In this document: piece after piece, positions 55,401 through 63,600 of the stretch
Numbering within the stretch: position 1 is the stretch's first letter
How the letters are laid out: every line of letters starts with the position of its first letter
Source: Haliaeetus albicilla
Taxonomy: Eukaryota; Chordata; Aves; Accipitriformes; Accipitridae
DNA length: 64,000 nucleotides
Assembly: GCF_947461875.1 (NCBI RefSeq)
Contig: NC_091483.1
Coordinates: 70,822,332 to 70,886,331 of the forward strand
Direction of reading: 5' to 3'
Translations under genes and position numbers: made by a program
Notes under the pieces: model-generated
What the model was told of the DNA's origin: nothing
Databases searched by the model: none
Seen by the model: the letters and a program-made list of their open reading frames with translations, nothing else

Positions 55401-55433
55401 GGCCTTGAAGAGCAGGGTGATGTCCACCGCCAT
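1359..55433 (-). CDS. STX18: STX18, syntaxin-18, partial gene (exons 1-7 of the coding sequence; 3' exons off the left edge)
   Basis: Syntaxin-18 is the ER-resident Qa-SNARE that, with BNIP1/Sec20, USE1 and SEC22B and the NBAS-RINT1-ZW10 tether, receives Golgi-derived COPI vesicles (established knowledge). Seven minus-strand exons, each flanked by AG and GT, translate to a product that follows human STX18 from the initiator methionine to the conserved ending DELSPEEIQM. The coding lengths 168, 68, 116, 78, 67, 116 and 89 nt add to 702 nt, with every split codon restored across junctions (phases 0, 2, 1, 1, 2, 1, 0). The 234 residues equal the human N-terminal part before the SNARE motif. This portion holds the N-terminal peptide, the Habc-type helical region and the variable linker. 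The SNARE motif and C-terminal membrane anchor, about 100 residues, are not in the window. No frameshift or premature stop was seen, so the gene looks functional. Span given is the genomic extent, introns included. Confidence 0.97.
1448..6018 (-). other. STX18 intron 6 (4.6 kb)
   Basis: AT-rich intron without an identified gene. It contains an A-rich stretch near 2850-2910, an A-rich stretch near 4010-4045, and a 21-A run at 5089-5109. The open frame at 5737-5994 (plus strand, 85 residues) matches nothing I recognise. Confidence 0.8.
5089..5109. repeat. Poly(A) run, 21 bases
   Basis: Uninterrupted A run in intron 6 with no identifiable retroelement in front of it. Confidence 0.95.
6019..6134 (-). 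CDS. STX18: STX18 coding exon 6 (variable linker)
   Basis: The 116-nt exon encodes an acidic, serine- and proline-rich linker: SRLEPEQSNVSKSPLSPE, then KSSQNPLDDSEEKLSAEE and SK. Only the first residues and scattered serine and glutamate positions resemble human, as expected for the flexible linker between the N-terminal domain and the SNARE motif. Two Ser-Pro pairs (SPLSPE) could be proline-directed phosphorylation sites, which is inference. The acceptor is GTGCTTCTAG|GTCC and the donor AAAG|GTAAGAAT, near consensus. It enters in phase 2 and leaves in phase 1. Confidence 0.95.
6135..9741 (-). other. STX18 intron 5 (3.6 kb)
   Basis: AT-rich intron with no repeat or gene that I can name. An 18-A run sits at 9255-9272. 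Confidence 0.8.
9742..9808 (-). CDS. STX18: STX18 coding exon 5
   Basis: The 67-nt exon encodes VCKLYSEQRAIRVKRVID followed by KKR and two bases of a leucine codon. Human differs by a valine for the isoleucine. It closes the helical N-terminal domain in a strongly basic run (RVKRVIDKKR). The acceptor is CTTGAACAG|GAGTG and the donor AGACT|GTGAGTAG. It enters in phase 1 and leaves in phase 2. Confidence 0.97.
9809..9911 (-). other. STX18 intron 4 (short, 103 bp)
   Basis: The short intron separates exons 4 and 5. Its 5' end is the weak GTACTTGG and its 3' end is TTGAACAG. Introns this short are often spliced by intron definition, which may compensate for the weak donor (inference). Confidence 0.9.
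9912..9989 (-). CDS. STX18: STX18 coding exon 4
   Basis: The 78-nt exon encodes HKGVQSAQVKEHRTAVLD followed by FIEDYLK. Human has HKEIHSQQVKEHRTAVLD here, so the first residues vary and the rest is identical. The acceptor is TATTTCAG|CACAC. The donor, AAAAA|GTACTTGG, is weak: it lacks the usual AAGT after GT, yet the phase demanded by exon 5 fixes it. The exon begins and ends in phase 1, so its loss would remove 26 residues without changing the frame. The next intron is only 102 bp long. Confidence 0.96.
9990..11091 (-). other. STX18 intron 3 (1.1 kb)
   Basis: AT-rich intron between exons 3 and 4, with a short CA-rich patch near 10550-10565. I see nothing else in it. Confidence 0.85.
11092..11207 (-). 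CDS. STX18: STX18 coding exon 3
   Basis: The 116-nt exon encodes a peptide starting HIMSEYVRMTDTERDQID, continuing with QDAQIFMRTCADAIHQLR and ending TE. It is almost the same as human STX18, where the start reads HTMSEYGRMTDTERDQID. It belongs to the helical N-terminal domain. The acceptor is TTTCTCAG|CCATATT and the donor GAACAGAAG|GTAAACTG. It enters in phase 2 and leaves in phase 1. Confidence 0.97.
12925..13314 (+). mobile_element. 3' fragment of an avian ERV LTR (same family as the copy at 49265-50388)
   Basis: The fragment aligns by eye with the last 400 bp of the LTR at 49265-50388. Shared blocks include the GAGTCCTGCCCCT-type start, TGTGATGAACTGACC, AGAAGGGAGGGGTGGA, a poly(A) signal AATAAA at 13139-13144, TCTCTCCCCTGTCCA and the closing GGTGGGCACCTGGCA. 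It ends in CACCACA, the usual 3' terminus of this family, after a small deletion of the AGCCAGGGTCAAC block. The 5' two thirds, with the internal repeats, are missing. It lies antisense to STX18. Confidence 0.85.
13575..14104 (-). mobile_element. Solo LTR of an avian endogenous retrovirus, copy 1
   Basis: Read on the minus strand it starts TGTCCTGGTTTCAGCTGG and ends GGTTAAACCACGACA, so the ends form the TG...CA inverted pair TGTCCTGGTTT and AAACCACGACA. This LTR type is widespread in neoavian birds. ATTAAA within TCTATTAAACCG is a likely poly(A) signal. Against copy 2 it has lost 46 bp between two CTGGCTG repeats, and its TATA region is changed to a non-TATA sequence. No clear target-site duplication was seen and there is no internal retroviral sequence, so it is a solo LTR. 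It is in the sense orientation of STX18. Confidence 0.88.
14200..14830 (+). mobile_element. Decayed CR1 LINE fragment (reverse transcriptase region)
   Basis: Translation near 14244-14330 gives LFNTFINNSD and TLIKFAEA, followed by a stop. CR1 reverse transcriptases have LFNIFINDLD and TLSKFADD here, so the catalytic FADD motif is degraded to FAEA-stop. Further blocks match CR1 nucleotide order: the glutamine-glycine segment GTTCCACAGGGG, the GGATCAGACTGGATCATAAA segment, GGCCTCAGCTGGAG near 14658 and GTCCAAAGGAGAG near 14717. Frame and edges are broken, so the limits are approximate. This is an old, inactive copy, unlike the fresher CR1 end at 51915. Confidence 0.75.
17229..17249. repeat. Poly(T) run, 21 bases
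   Basis: Uninterrupted T run in intron 2. Read on the minus strand it is an A run in the sense of STX18 transcription. No element is recognised beside it. Confidence 0.95.
19673..19696. repeat. 24-bp palindrome
   Basis: Perfect 11-bp arms AATGCATCCCA and TGGGATGCATT are separated by AG. A further partial copy, TGCATCCCAG, lies just before it at about 19658. Confidence 0.9.
19949..20538 (-). mobile_element. Solo LTR of an avian endogenous retrovirus, copy 2, with TATA box
   Basis: Same family and orientation as 13575-14104. On the minus strand it runs from TGCTGGTTTCAGCTGGGA to GAGTTAAACCACAACA. It keeps the 46-bp segment that copy 1 lost and carries a clear TATA box, TATATAAA, at 20260-20267. 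ATTAAA in TCTATTAAACTG is a likely poly(A) signal. The middle has an AT-rich run of TTATT-type repeats (20100-20150) that makes spurious open frames. No retroviral coding region adjoins it. It lies in intron 2 in the sense orientation of STX18, so its promoter would fire toward exons 3 and onward (inference). Confidence 0.88.
20260..20267 (-). promoter_or_regulatory. TATA box of LTR copy 2
   Basis: TATATAAA on the minus strand inside a GC-rich setting, at the place expected for the U3 promoter of this LTR. The homologous position in copy 1 near 13875 has no TATA. Confidence 0.6.
21712..21779 (-). CDS. STX18: STX18 coding exon 2
   Basis: The 68-nt exon encodes ISHIGKLKDFLLQHRKDY followed by INAY and two bases of a serine codon. 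Human has ISHIGKLRDFLLEHRKDY at this place, so two conservative changes are seen. It forms the first helix of the N-terminal domain. The acceptor is TTCATCTAG|ATTTC after a T-rich tract, and the donor is ACAG|GTAGGTG. It enters in phase 0 and leaves in phase 2, so skipping it would break the frame. Confidence 0.97.
31839..31859. repeat. Poly(C) run, 21 bases
   Basis: Uninterrupted cytosine run, directly after TCCCGTGT and ending in GTGTAACAC. Such runs are length-unstable and prone to sequencing error, so the exact length is doubtful. Confidence 0.95.
46029..46054. repeat. Poly(G) run, 26 bases
   Basis: Uninterrupted guanine run following AACAAACAAA. It could form a quadruplex and is a likely place for assembly error. 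Confidence 0.95.
46271..46290. repeat. Poly(A) run, 20 bases
   Basis: Uninterrupted A run in intron 1, 217 bp from the poly(G) run at 46029. No retroelement was recognised next to it. Confidence 0.95.
49265..50388 (+). mobile_element. Solo LTR of an avian endogenous retrovirus (about 1.1 kb, with internal minisatellite)
   Basis: The element starts TGTATTGGGTTTGCATGGCA and closes with GTGGGTACCTGGCATCCAGC, AGGGTCAACTGACA, the order expected of this neoavian LTR family. The poly(A) signal AATAAA is at 50206-50211, followed by the conserved TTTTCTCTCCCCTGTCCA block. The 3' part matches the fragment at 12925-13314. There is no primer binding site or retroviral coding DNA next to it, so it is a solo LTR. 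It is antisense to STX18 in intron 1. High GC and the internal repeats create several open frames of 119-279 residues in four frames, none a real protein. The exact 3' end is uncertain by a few bases. Confidence 0.88.
49575..49990 (+). repeat. Degenerate tandem repeat inside the LTR
   Basis: About eight imperfect units, each containing a CTGCAGCCC or TGTGACCCTG start, a GTGGGA/GACCCAC core and a GCTGGAGCAG end. Spacing is roughly 45-65 bp. The repeats are the cause of the overlapping long open frames in this LTR. Confidence 0.8.
51915..52310 (+). mobile_element. CR1 LINE, 5'-truncated 3' end
   Basis: An open frame continues from CLSSLEKRRLRGNLIALY through GRFKLDIRKHFSTARMVK to HWNRLPREVVDAPSLSVF, the conserved C-terminus of the CR1 ORF2 protein, and stops at 52243. 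It is followed by the typical CR1 3' end: CAGTTGGACTAGATGATCA and CCCCTTCCAACTGAAACTAT, then one ATTCTG-like unit. The frame is intact, so this copy is younger than the one at 14200. CR1 lacks a poly(A) tail and none is seen. The 5' edge is approximate. It is antisense to STX18. Confidence 0.92.
55266..55433 (-). CDS. STX18: STX18 coding exon 1 (start codon, 56 codons)
   Basis: The product begins MAVDITLLFKASVKTVKT and ends FTGRAREV, nearly identical to human STX18 at both ends. The middle differs by a short alanine-rich stretch (GVAAAAGDSARDEL). The N-terminal peptide is the part of ER and Golgi syntaxins known to bind the SM protein Sly1/SCFD1. The start is chosen from homology and a perfect Kozak context, GCCGCCATGG, at 55433. 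The open frame continues upstream but only from a GTG, so no earlier ATG competes. The donor is GAGGTG|GTGAGTG, phase 0. The exon lies inside the CpG island and is very GC-rich, with G/C at nearly all third positions, in contrast to the AT-rich downstream exons. Confidence 0.98.
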
Positions 55434-55703
55434 GGCGGCCCGCCCCCTCCGCCGCCGGCCGGTGCCGCCGCGCACTCTTCCCCGCGCAACGCGGCCCCGC
55501 GCGGCGCGTTCCGCCCTCCGGGGGGGGCGGCGGGGGAAGAGCCGCGGCCCCGCGGCTTAATTCCTTGCCGCCGTCGGCCGCCGCCGAGCCCGCCTGGGCC
55601 GCGGCGGGGTGTGCGACGGGCCGAGCCCGGGCGGCCGCGGGCAGCCGGTGCTCGAGTCGGGGAGAAGCGTCTGCCCGCGGCCTTCGCGGCAGCCGAACCC
55701 AGC

Positions 55704-55829
55704 GCCGGCCGGCCGGCCGGCCTGTCTGCCTGCCTGCCTGTCTGTCTGTCTGCCCGCCGGCCTGTCTGTCTGTCTGTCTGTCTGCCCGCCGGCCTGCCCG
55801 CCCGCCTGCGGGCCTACCCGCCCGCCGAG
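55704..55829. repeat. GGCC and CTGT/CTGC/CCCG tetranucleotide array
   Basis: A (GGCC)4 run is followed by CTGT/CTGC units, then twice by a block of CCGGCCTGTCTG type ending in CTGCCCG, and finally CCCG units. The second CTGT run has five units. The array sits about 270-400 bp upstream of the STX18 start codon, inside the CpG island. Confidence 0.9.
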
Positions 55830-55899
55830 GCGGCAGGGCCGAACGCGGCTCCCCTGCGCCTGGCCACTGCCTCCTCCGATCTAATAGCGACTTCGCGCA

Positions 55900-56300
55900 A
55901 TAAAAAGCTGTATTCCGGCAAAACTTTGACGGCTGTGGCGTCGTGGCAGGTGTCGCCAGGTGGTGCTGTTATACGCGGCCTCCCAAGTTCTAGCCCAGCC
56001 GCTGAGCCGTGGAAAGGGAGGGTGATTGGAGTGGATTAATACACGTGAGCGGGTCTGCGCTGGCGTCTGGGGTTGGCGCTGGTGTGAGACTCCCCCGGGA
56101 CGCGGCCCCGCGTGTGCGTGTCCCCCGTTAGGTGTGCCCGAGCTGTGCGGGTGGAGCGGCCTTGCTGCGCCCGCAGCGGGGAGCGAGGATTTCTTCCACG
56201 CCGGGATGCTGACCTCCCAGGTCCGCAGCTGACCTCCCAGGTCCCCCGCAGCCGGACGGTAGCACACCGGTACCTGGCACATGTATGGGACAGTCCGTGA
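55900..56300. promoter_or_regulatory. STX18 upstream region: CpG shore with CCAAT and E-box motifs
   Basis: GC-rich shore of the island. An inverted CCAAT (ATTGG) is at 56025-56029 and a CACGTG E-box at 56042-56047. A 20-bp unit containing GCTGACCTCCCAGGTCC is duplicated in tandem at 56208-56244. In human a divergent lncRNA, STX18-AS1, starts on this side of STX18. Here no transcript structure can be read. The sites are sequence matches only. Confidence 0.4.
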
Positions 56301-59182
56301 CCATGCGGCGCTGTTTGTGATCTCATCCTGAAGACAGCTTTGTGCAATAACCTTCCTTATTGAGGCAGCTTTATTACCGTGTTCTGTGCAGTAGACTAGC
56401 TACGCGGAACTGCGTGACACAGAGGGGAAGGCTTTTGACCAAATAACCGGTGGTGGTGGTTTTTATATATGGTGTTTTTATATAGATATACACACACATA
56501 CATATACATGCCATGTAATGCTCTGGGATCCAGCAGATGCCATGTATTTTTTAACTGTGCTCTCGCTGACGAGAAGCACGTTCCTCGAGATGGTCTCCAA
56601 AGAACACAGTTTCAAAATCCTGCCTCTCCCCAGAGGACTGGAACTTAATCAACCACAACTATTTTTCCTATCTGCTCCAGGGCTTTCTTCCCTTGTTGAT
56701 TACCACTCTGCTTTCAGTTCAATTCTCATCAGTTCAGCCTTAGCTATAGGTTAGTGGTTCCCGCCGAGTTATATTGTGATTACTATTCATTCATACTTTG
56801 TTATTATTGTTCTGTTTTAAATTGCGTTTTTATTGTGGTACAGATATGTATTTCTAATTAAAGGAATAGGCCGTTTTAAGTCCCTGTCCTCGGTGCTGGA
56901 TTTACCGTGAAAATATATTCAAGGTATTAAAAAAGTGGACAACGAAGGAGATTAAAATTCTAATTCCAGAAATGCCAGCAGTATTTGATTGAACCTTGAG
57001 CCAAATGCCTTTGCTCTTTCAAGATCAAGAAATTCATCGTAAAGATACTTCGGCAAAGGACATATTTAATAAAAGCAGTGTAGCACTTATACATAGTAAA
57101 TCAGATACTTTCAGGTATGTTTCCTAAAATTGGTTGTTTTCTTTGCATTACCAAAAACAAAGTAAGCACACAATAAAATTCTGGGAATGTCTTGATCACG
57201 CTGACACCCTCATTCTGAAACTCCCTGAAGACACTTCTGAGACATGTTCACCAATGCTACATGTTAGGGTAGTTTTCATATGCTGTGGTTCTGCCATCCT
57301 TACAGTAACTAATGCCTCACTCCACAAACATGCCATTTCACAGGCTCTTGCACAAGTAATTTCTTGCCAATAGAAATAAGAAATTCACAGCTTGGCCCAC
57401 AGTAGTATGCTCCTGAAAAAATAAGTGCTAGAATTAACCTCTGATTTTGTGCATATTCAGCTATATAGCCTGTTCCAACATTTAATGAAGGTAACATTTA
57501 CACTCCCTTTAAGTATTCCCACTTAAGTGGGCATTGGGTAAGAATCTATAGATTTTTGCTATTGGAGTGCTGCTTTTTTACATGTAAACTGTAGAAATAT
57601 GAAATCTATTTTTGAAATTTTGAACTTCACCTTCCCTTCCTGCTTTTAGAAAAAACAACTTATTGGTGCCTGTGTGATGTTTCTTCATTTTCTAATGGAA
57701 TTTAGGTACTTTAAAATAACTGGAATACTCTGTATATTTTTGGATGAAAAAAGAAGCTACAGCTCATTAAAGCAAAGTAAATTGTAACATACTATAGTTT
57801 ACCTCCTAACCTTGCAAATATTTATACACATACTAAACCACTGTGAATACTGTGAATACTCCCATTGAGGTCAAAGGAACCACACGTGGCACATACAGTT
57901 AAGCACATAACCCTGTTACCAGATCAGGACCTTAGCTGGAAATTCTTTGGGAACAAGATCACGTCTTTATTTCTACTTTTACTTATTTTTTTGTGCTTTA
58001 TGTATGTGACCGGTAGTTACTGAAAAACACCCCAAAGCAGTAATAGTAATATTACACAACCAATTTTGAACCTCGACAGTCTTAAAACTTCCATTCAGAC
58101 ACAAGGAAATAAACAGAGACACATTTTAAAAGAAACACAGTATTAAAATTCCATATAGCTGATCTCATCTGTCAGAAATGGACTGAACAGTTAATCTGGC
58201 AAAGGAAAATGTTAAAGTACTTTTTTAATGTGAAAGAAGGTTGCTCAAATGGTCTAACTCATTAGGTATATAATACCCAGGGCCTCTGCTGTAGAGATAA
58301 ATAGATAGCTTTGAAGATTACAACTGCTTTAAAATCAGTTGCTAAGAACTGGTGCCCAGAGCTTTTATTTGAACTTGATCCTGGCTTCCTGTATACAGTA
58401 ACTGCATCTACTCAGTAGTTATTTGCACTTCCACAGCCACCTTGTTTTGAAAGTTTAAAGCTTACTTTCGAGCAGATAGGTTTCAACAGTACATGCTGGA
58501 GCTTCCTGTAATTGCTAAAAAGACTAACCTTGAAATTTAAGATTTTAAGGTTGGAGTAAAATTCCAAAACACAAAGGACTACAGTCCCACCAGAAGCAAT
58601 GCCGGTAAATCTGTAAGAACACATGCACTGCACACTCTGTCGTGCCTCAGCAGGAGCATGTCTGGAAGAGGAGGAATTAGGAGTTTACAACAGTTTTGTG
58701 TGCAGTGTGAGGACAGCGTGTGGATCATCAGGTCTTGGTGTACCTGCTGAACAGGCATGTCCAGTAAAATGTCCTGGGCAAACCTGCCAGTGAAAAGGAG
58801 TCCATGTTTCCCTGTGGTTATCAATCGATGTGCCCATTAAAGATGGCCAGTGGGGTTCATCTCCACTCAGAGACAGGTAACTCCTCAAATTATAATTACC
58901 TTTTGTGTGAGAGGTAAACAAAAGGGATAAAGCTCCTGAATGTCTTCCCTTCCAATGCACTCCAGCTACAAAGGTCCTAATTTGGCACATACAATAGAAA
59001 ACTACATGCGGGCCATTTTATACATTTTATATTTTTTTCTGGCATAAACCCAGTTACTTTCTTTATGTGATGGCAGTGTTGCAAACTGAACAAAATATCA
59101 AAAGGAAGGCAATTTGCTTACAGTGCACGTTTGTAATCAAGACAAACAAAAGGGAAGCTGTATTTGATGACTGTTTAAACTT

Positions 59183-59215
59183 TTAAGCCAATAGCATGCA
59201 TGCTTATTGGCTTAA
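59183..59215. repeat. 33-bp near-perfect palindrome with paired CCAAT boxes
   Basis: The left arm TTAAGCCAAT and right arm ATTGGCTTAA flank the palindromic core AGCATGCATGCT, with one extra T. Each arm contains a CCAAT in the AGCCAATA context on opposite strands. Confidence 0.8.
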
Positions 59216-59725
59216 ACTCAAAGTAAATAGAACAACTTTGTGGATGTGTAAAGAAATCTTCTTTGGTGTTTAAAAGTAGGATTGGAAGACAGTACAACCT
59301 GTACAAAGGAAGTATGGTGACTGTGTACAATGAAACAAAGTTTTGTGAAAAGAATGGGTATGAATTGCATAGCAATAAGCAACTTCTGTTGTCTGTGGCA
59401 ACAAATACTGACCACTAGTAACGAGTTCAATTGGCAGTAACATCAAGGTTCTGTTATTCCTCTTGAAACTAGACCATCACACCAAAATTTGCACCAAAAC
59501 TAATTTTAAAAAAATATAAACCCCTCATGTAAAATATATTTTTGCCTTAAAATGTATCTGTATATATGGTGTCTAACAATAGAAATTCAGGGAAAAAAGA
59601 TAACTTGATGTTCCGTTTGTTCAGAAGCTTGTTTAATTCTTGGAGATGTTATGTATAAAACCATTCTTTAGTTGTAATGTAAATCCTAACATGATATATG
59701 CTATCGAAACTACATCATCAGAGAA

Positions 59726-59749
59726 GTGTGTGTGTGTATGTTTGTGTGT
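59726..59749. repeat. TG-rich microsatellite
   Basis: Six GT units, an interruption TATGTTT and then further GTGTGT. Confidence 0.85.
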
Positions 59750-60432
59750 CTCCAATGCAATTAAGCTTGAACTATGGAAATGTTGAAGAGCTGGCTACTC
59801 CATGCAAGAATAATCCTCAGGAGTGCTGATTCTTCCTCATGTAAATGGAAACACTGTCCCTGCCTTTGGACATTGTATGTAAAAAGCAGATGAAATTCCA
59901 AGTGAGGAAGAAAATTGTAGGTCTTCATCAGAAAAACATTACCTTATAGGGCAAGGTTTTATAAAAAAGAATGTCTTGGGTTATATACTTAACCTATGCA
60001 CCAAAATAAATGTTATTTTCCAAAGCAGCAGACTTCAGAGGGTAAAATCTTCAGTTCTTTGCTCACAACTCAAACTGTAAACCTGCAGATCTCTTCTTAT
60101 CCTACAAGGCTTTGAACCTTATAGTACAGTGTATATTAGGGGGTTTTGGCCTTATTATCATGGCTGCTTCTTGACTGATCCAACAGCAGCGGTAGTTACA
60201 GCAAATGTATTTGTGCAACTAATAACTCTGTTTGCTGCTAGTGTTTTAAGCAGATTATCATCTAACTTGGATAGCACCTGACTAGTGGATCCAACGCAAT
60301 GGTAGCTAAGAGGAAGCCTAGAATCAAAGCCTTAGGTCAGATTCCCCAAAGGTAGTTAGGAGCTGAACTCCTAAGGAGATCTGAATCCCACTCAAAGTGT
60401 TTATACATCACTTGATTTCAGCGAGTTTCGGG

Positions 60433-60682
60433 TGTCAGGGCTCACCAACAGCCTTGACTGTCCCTGGCCAGCCTCTTCTGGGGCCTCCCTCATGACTTTC
60501 CTGTGGGCTGATGTCAGGGAGGTGCCCGATGCCCTGGGCTGGGGGTGTCCCTGGCTGCCCAGCTCCCCTCACTCTGGGGCAGCAGGAGAGGCTCCACCGG
60601 CGAGGCTCTGCTGTGCTGGCTGTGGTGTGGCACCCAGCTCCCTGTCCCTGACCGAGCAGCTGGTCCTCGCTCTGCCCTGACA
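60433..60682. mobile_element. Short GC-rich element with TGTCAGGGC inverted ends, possible solo LTR
   Basis: A 250-bp GC-rich block in AT-rich surroundings begins TGTCAGGGCTC and ends CTGCCCTGACA, a perfect 9-bp inverted repeat with TG...CA ends. The five bases before it are TCGGG and after it TTGGG, which would be a target-site duplication with one C-to-T change at a CpG. Size, ends and duplication length suit a small LTR, but a nonautonomous DNA transposon is also possible. Open frames in it are caused by GC content. Confidence 0.55.
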
Positions 60683-63600
60683 TTGGGCACCTACATATCG
60701 TCATTATGACTGTCATAATTAGAATAAATAAGGCCATTAATACCCATGGCAGTCATTTCCCACAACCAGCATATACACCCGGAAAAAGCCAACAGAGACA
60801 GTGTTCTTTGTCTTAAATTTTGCTGAAGAGATTCTAGCTCATTCAAAGTCTCTCTCCTTTGAGAACTTCCCATACCCTCCAGATTCTTGCAGACTGGATG
60901 GTTTCTTCTATGAAACTCTGCAGGAAAAGAATACAGCTGGCACTTGATTAAATAGCTGGATTACCTTCTAATTTTCATCAGTGAAGTCATTTTTGAGAGC
61001 AGCCACTAACATATTAGCAAGATAATACAGGAAGGCTTACACTGTCACTAGTCCAAGATGTTATTTTTCATGTGCTTTGAAAACATTATATTTTGGTCTC
61101 CAGGGGCAGCATGCACATTACATGTATTTTTAAGAAAAACACTTCATGAATGAAAAATGTATTCAGACCTTCCAAACCCACTGATTTTGGAAATCTTGAA
61201 AAAATAGTTGAGCATATAGTTGAGCATATTCTATGTTGCATATACAAGAATCCCACATGTCTCTGCTGCTAGACCTGCAACATTTGCAGACTTGCATATT
61301 CTGTAGTTTAACATACTGCTATCTGAAGAGCTTCTTCATTAGACAAATGATGGCAGTTAGAAGAATGGGAAATTAAGAATGAAGAAAGAAGTATAATGAG
61401 CTTAAAAGAATGCTGGAAAGTGGAAGAAGAGATGCAGATAAGGTCTATACCAATTCAAATCTTACTATAAATTCAAGCTGGGAGCAAAGTGTAACGCAAA
61501 AAAAATTTAAGAGCTTGTAAAACAAATATGGGACTGGAAGATCTTGGGGCAGGGCACAGACAACTCCATGTAGCTGAATGTTGATGTGGCAAATAACCCA
61601 TCTGAGACAAAGTGAGCCCTTTGAACACTCTCTGAATGGCACTGATGAATGTTAAGAGGCAGCTTTGGTTAAGCACAGGAATGTCCAGATGTTTTAGGTA
61701 GTGCTTGCTTTAGTGTCTAGTACATTCACAACTAAGTTTTCTGCTCACAACCTTCCCCGAGTAGATGAACCCTTCTAAATTGAGCAGCAGCCAACACAAA
61801 GGAATCTCAACATAGAGGTCTTACAAGTATAATTTAATACAGATAGTGAAGAGCATGAATATCCCTAACAACTACATATGTGGCTGTCAGCCTATGGGGC
61901 CTTAGAAATGGGATAAAATGAGCACAAACCAGCCAGGACTGATTTTGCAAAACACTGCCCACCATATTGGATGCAAGAGGACTTGGCTTGAAAATTTATA
62001 TGCAATAAATATTGTATATGATGTGGGATGCTCACATTGTCCCATGGGCTCTGAGTTACTGGCACTGAGCAGAGTTAAAAGTATATATGCAAGAGATCCT
62101 TTAGAAATTCCCCAAGAAAAATAATGTTGATATGCCCACTGTGAAAACAGTAGGAGAGAGGTTGAAAAGAAACAGTTTTCAGGAACCATCCTCCTGTGGA
62201 GACTGAGAAGCAGCGCAGACACAGCAGTTCCCCATAACATAGTCCAGATTCAGTTTATTTCTCAAGACTCATGGGTTTAAGAGTGAAACCAACCTAGCTA
62301 CTCTCCAAAATTCCAACCCCTTAATAAAAATGGAGAAGGAAAAAAATCTTTTACAAAATATTAAGATAAACTTCAGTCATGGAACACAGTACAGAGCATA
62401 CTAATGTCTTGCATTAAAGAGGAACTCTATTTAAATGTGATCTTCCACTGATTCTATGTTAACAACATTCAGAAGTGGTGGGAGAGGTGGCCCTTGCAGG
62501 AGGATGGGTAGAACAAAAATGCAAAAAGGGTAGAAAAACTAAAATGTAAAAAGAATGTATTTAAAGAATTATTTTAATGGAGAAGAGGAGAGAAAAAGCA
62601 AAGAGCTTCTCTGAAGTTATTTACAGACAATGGTATAAAGAAGGGAATTGTGAAATATGGACCATTTTTGTTAAATTTTCTCACAAGAAACTCAAATCCT
62701 GGTGTGTACATAACAAACCATGGTGGTTGGACAGGCACTGTATTTATGTTATTATGAGTGCTTTGAAAGTAAAAGAGGAAAATTCAAATTGGGATTTTCA
62801 TTCTGTTTCATTTGATGTTAACTGCAATGACCAACTGATATGTCAGAGAAACAATATCTTTCTTAATGCCTGAGTGCTCCCCACATTTATAGGGTCAGAA
62901 ATAACAATAAGCCAAATCAAAGACATTTCCGTTGTTGGGATTTGAATCAGGCCCAGCATACGTCACTAGAGATCCTACAAAGTGTTTGCCAAACCCACAA
63001 AGGACTGGAGTAATTCCATAGCTCCATTCTGACATTTCTGAGGTTAGGCAATGTCTCACTATCTGCTGGATATCATGCAGATTAGCAGTACAGTGGCTTG
63101 TCGTAGTGGCTTTCACAATAAAACACCAGTAAAGACACCAAATTAATTAACATTGCAGTACTCAAAATTAAGTTCTCTTTAGTTCTGTTCCTTATAACTT
63201 TAAGCTCATGTATGTTCTCACAATATTTGCCTAGTTTTATTACAGCTAAGCTCCCTGAACTTTTTCATGGCCCAGTTGCACAAAGCACTGTGTGGGTACA
63301 AGGGACGGGATGGGAACAAACAGCTTGAGGAAGAAAGGGTAGAAAGGGATTGCAACAGCCCCAGCTTGCATTGGTTTATTCTGCCAGTGAACAGACCCAA
63401 AAAACAAGCCAGCAGAAATAAACCAGGCAGACTAGCCTTATAGAGAATAATTTTATTCTCATTTGTATATCAGCTCTATTTAGTAACTCCACAAAGCCAG
63501 TCAAAGAGGCATAGAAAATATAGTGTCTGACTCTATTCTTGCTTATCTGGGTAGAAGCAGGAGTTAAACTTGGTGTAAATAGGTGTTAGAGCAGTTATGA

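Larger units (their letters stand above)
54760..55870. promoter_or_regulatory. STX18: CpG island with the STX18 promoter, 5' UTR and exon 1
   Basis: CpG and overall GC rise sharply here compared with the AT-rich flanks, with many GGGCGG/CCGCCC boxes. The STX18 start codon is at 55433 inside the island, so transcription should begin upstream of it, at higher coordinates, probably within 55434-55700. There is no TATA box near. The GCCGCCATGGCGGC around the start codon is nearly self-complementary: it is the Kozak context and also resembles a YY1 site. The exact start site cannot be read from sequence. Long open frames on both strands here come from the base composition. Confidence 0.85.
56301..60432. 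other. Intergenic region upstream of STX18, no gene recognised
   Basis: Base composition falls back to AT-rich. It has a TA/CA-rich stretch near 56460-56512, a near-palindrome at 59183-59215 and a TG-rich repeat at 59726-59749. No open frame or exon-like block with recognisable similarity was found. In human the matching interval is a long regulatory region between STX18 and MSX1. Confidence 0.6.

Noticed and set aside
55434..55475. N-terminally extended STX18 start upstream of 55433
   Set aside because: The upstream in-frame codon is GTG, not ATG, and the ATG at 55433 has a perfect Kozak context and matches the family start.
56008..56029. ER-stress response element (CCAAT-N9-CCACG) near the STX18 promoter
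   Set aside because: CCAAT and CCACG are both present on the minus strand, but 12 bases separate them instead of the required 9.
54656..56347. Open frames of up to 210 residues in the CpG island on both strands
   Set aside because: High GC removes stop codons. The products are Pro/Arg/Ala/Gly-rich, and the only supported coding segment is STX18 exon 1.
62577..62873. 98-residue plus-strand open frame
   Set aside because: No similarity, AT-rich codon use and no exon signals; treated as chance.
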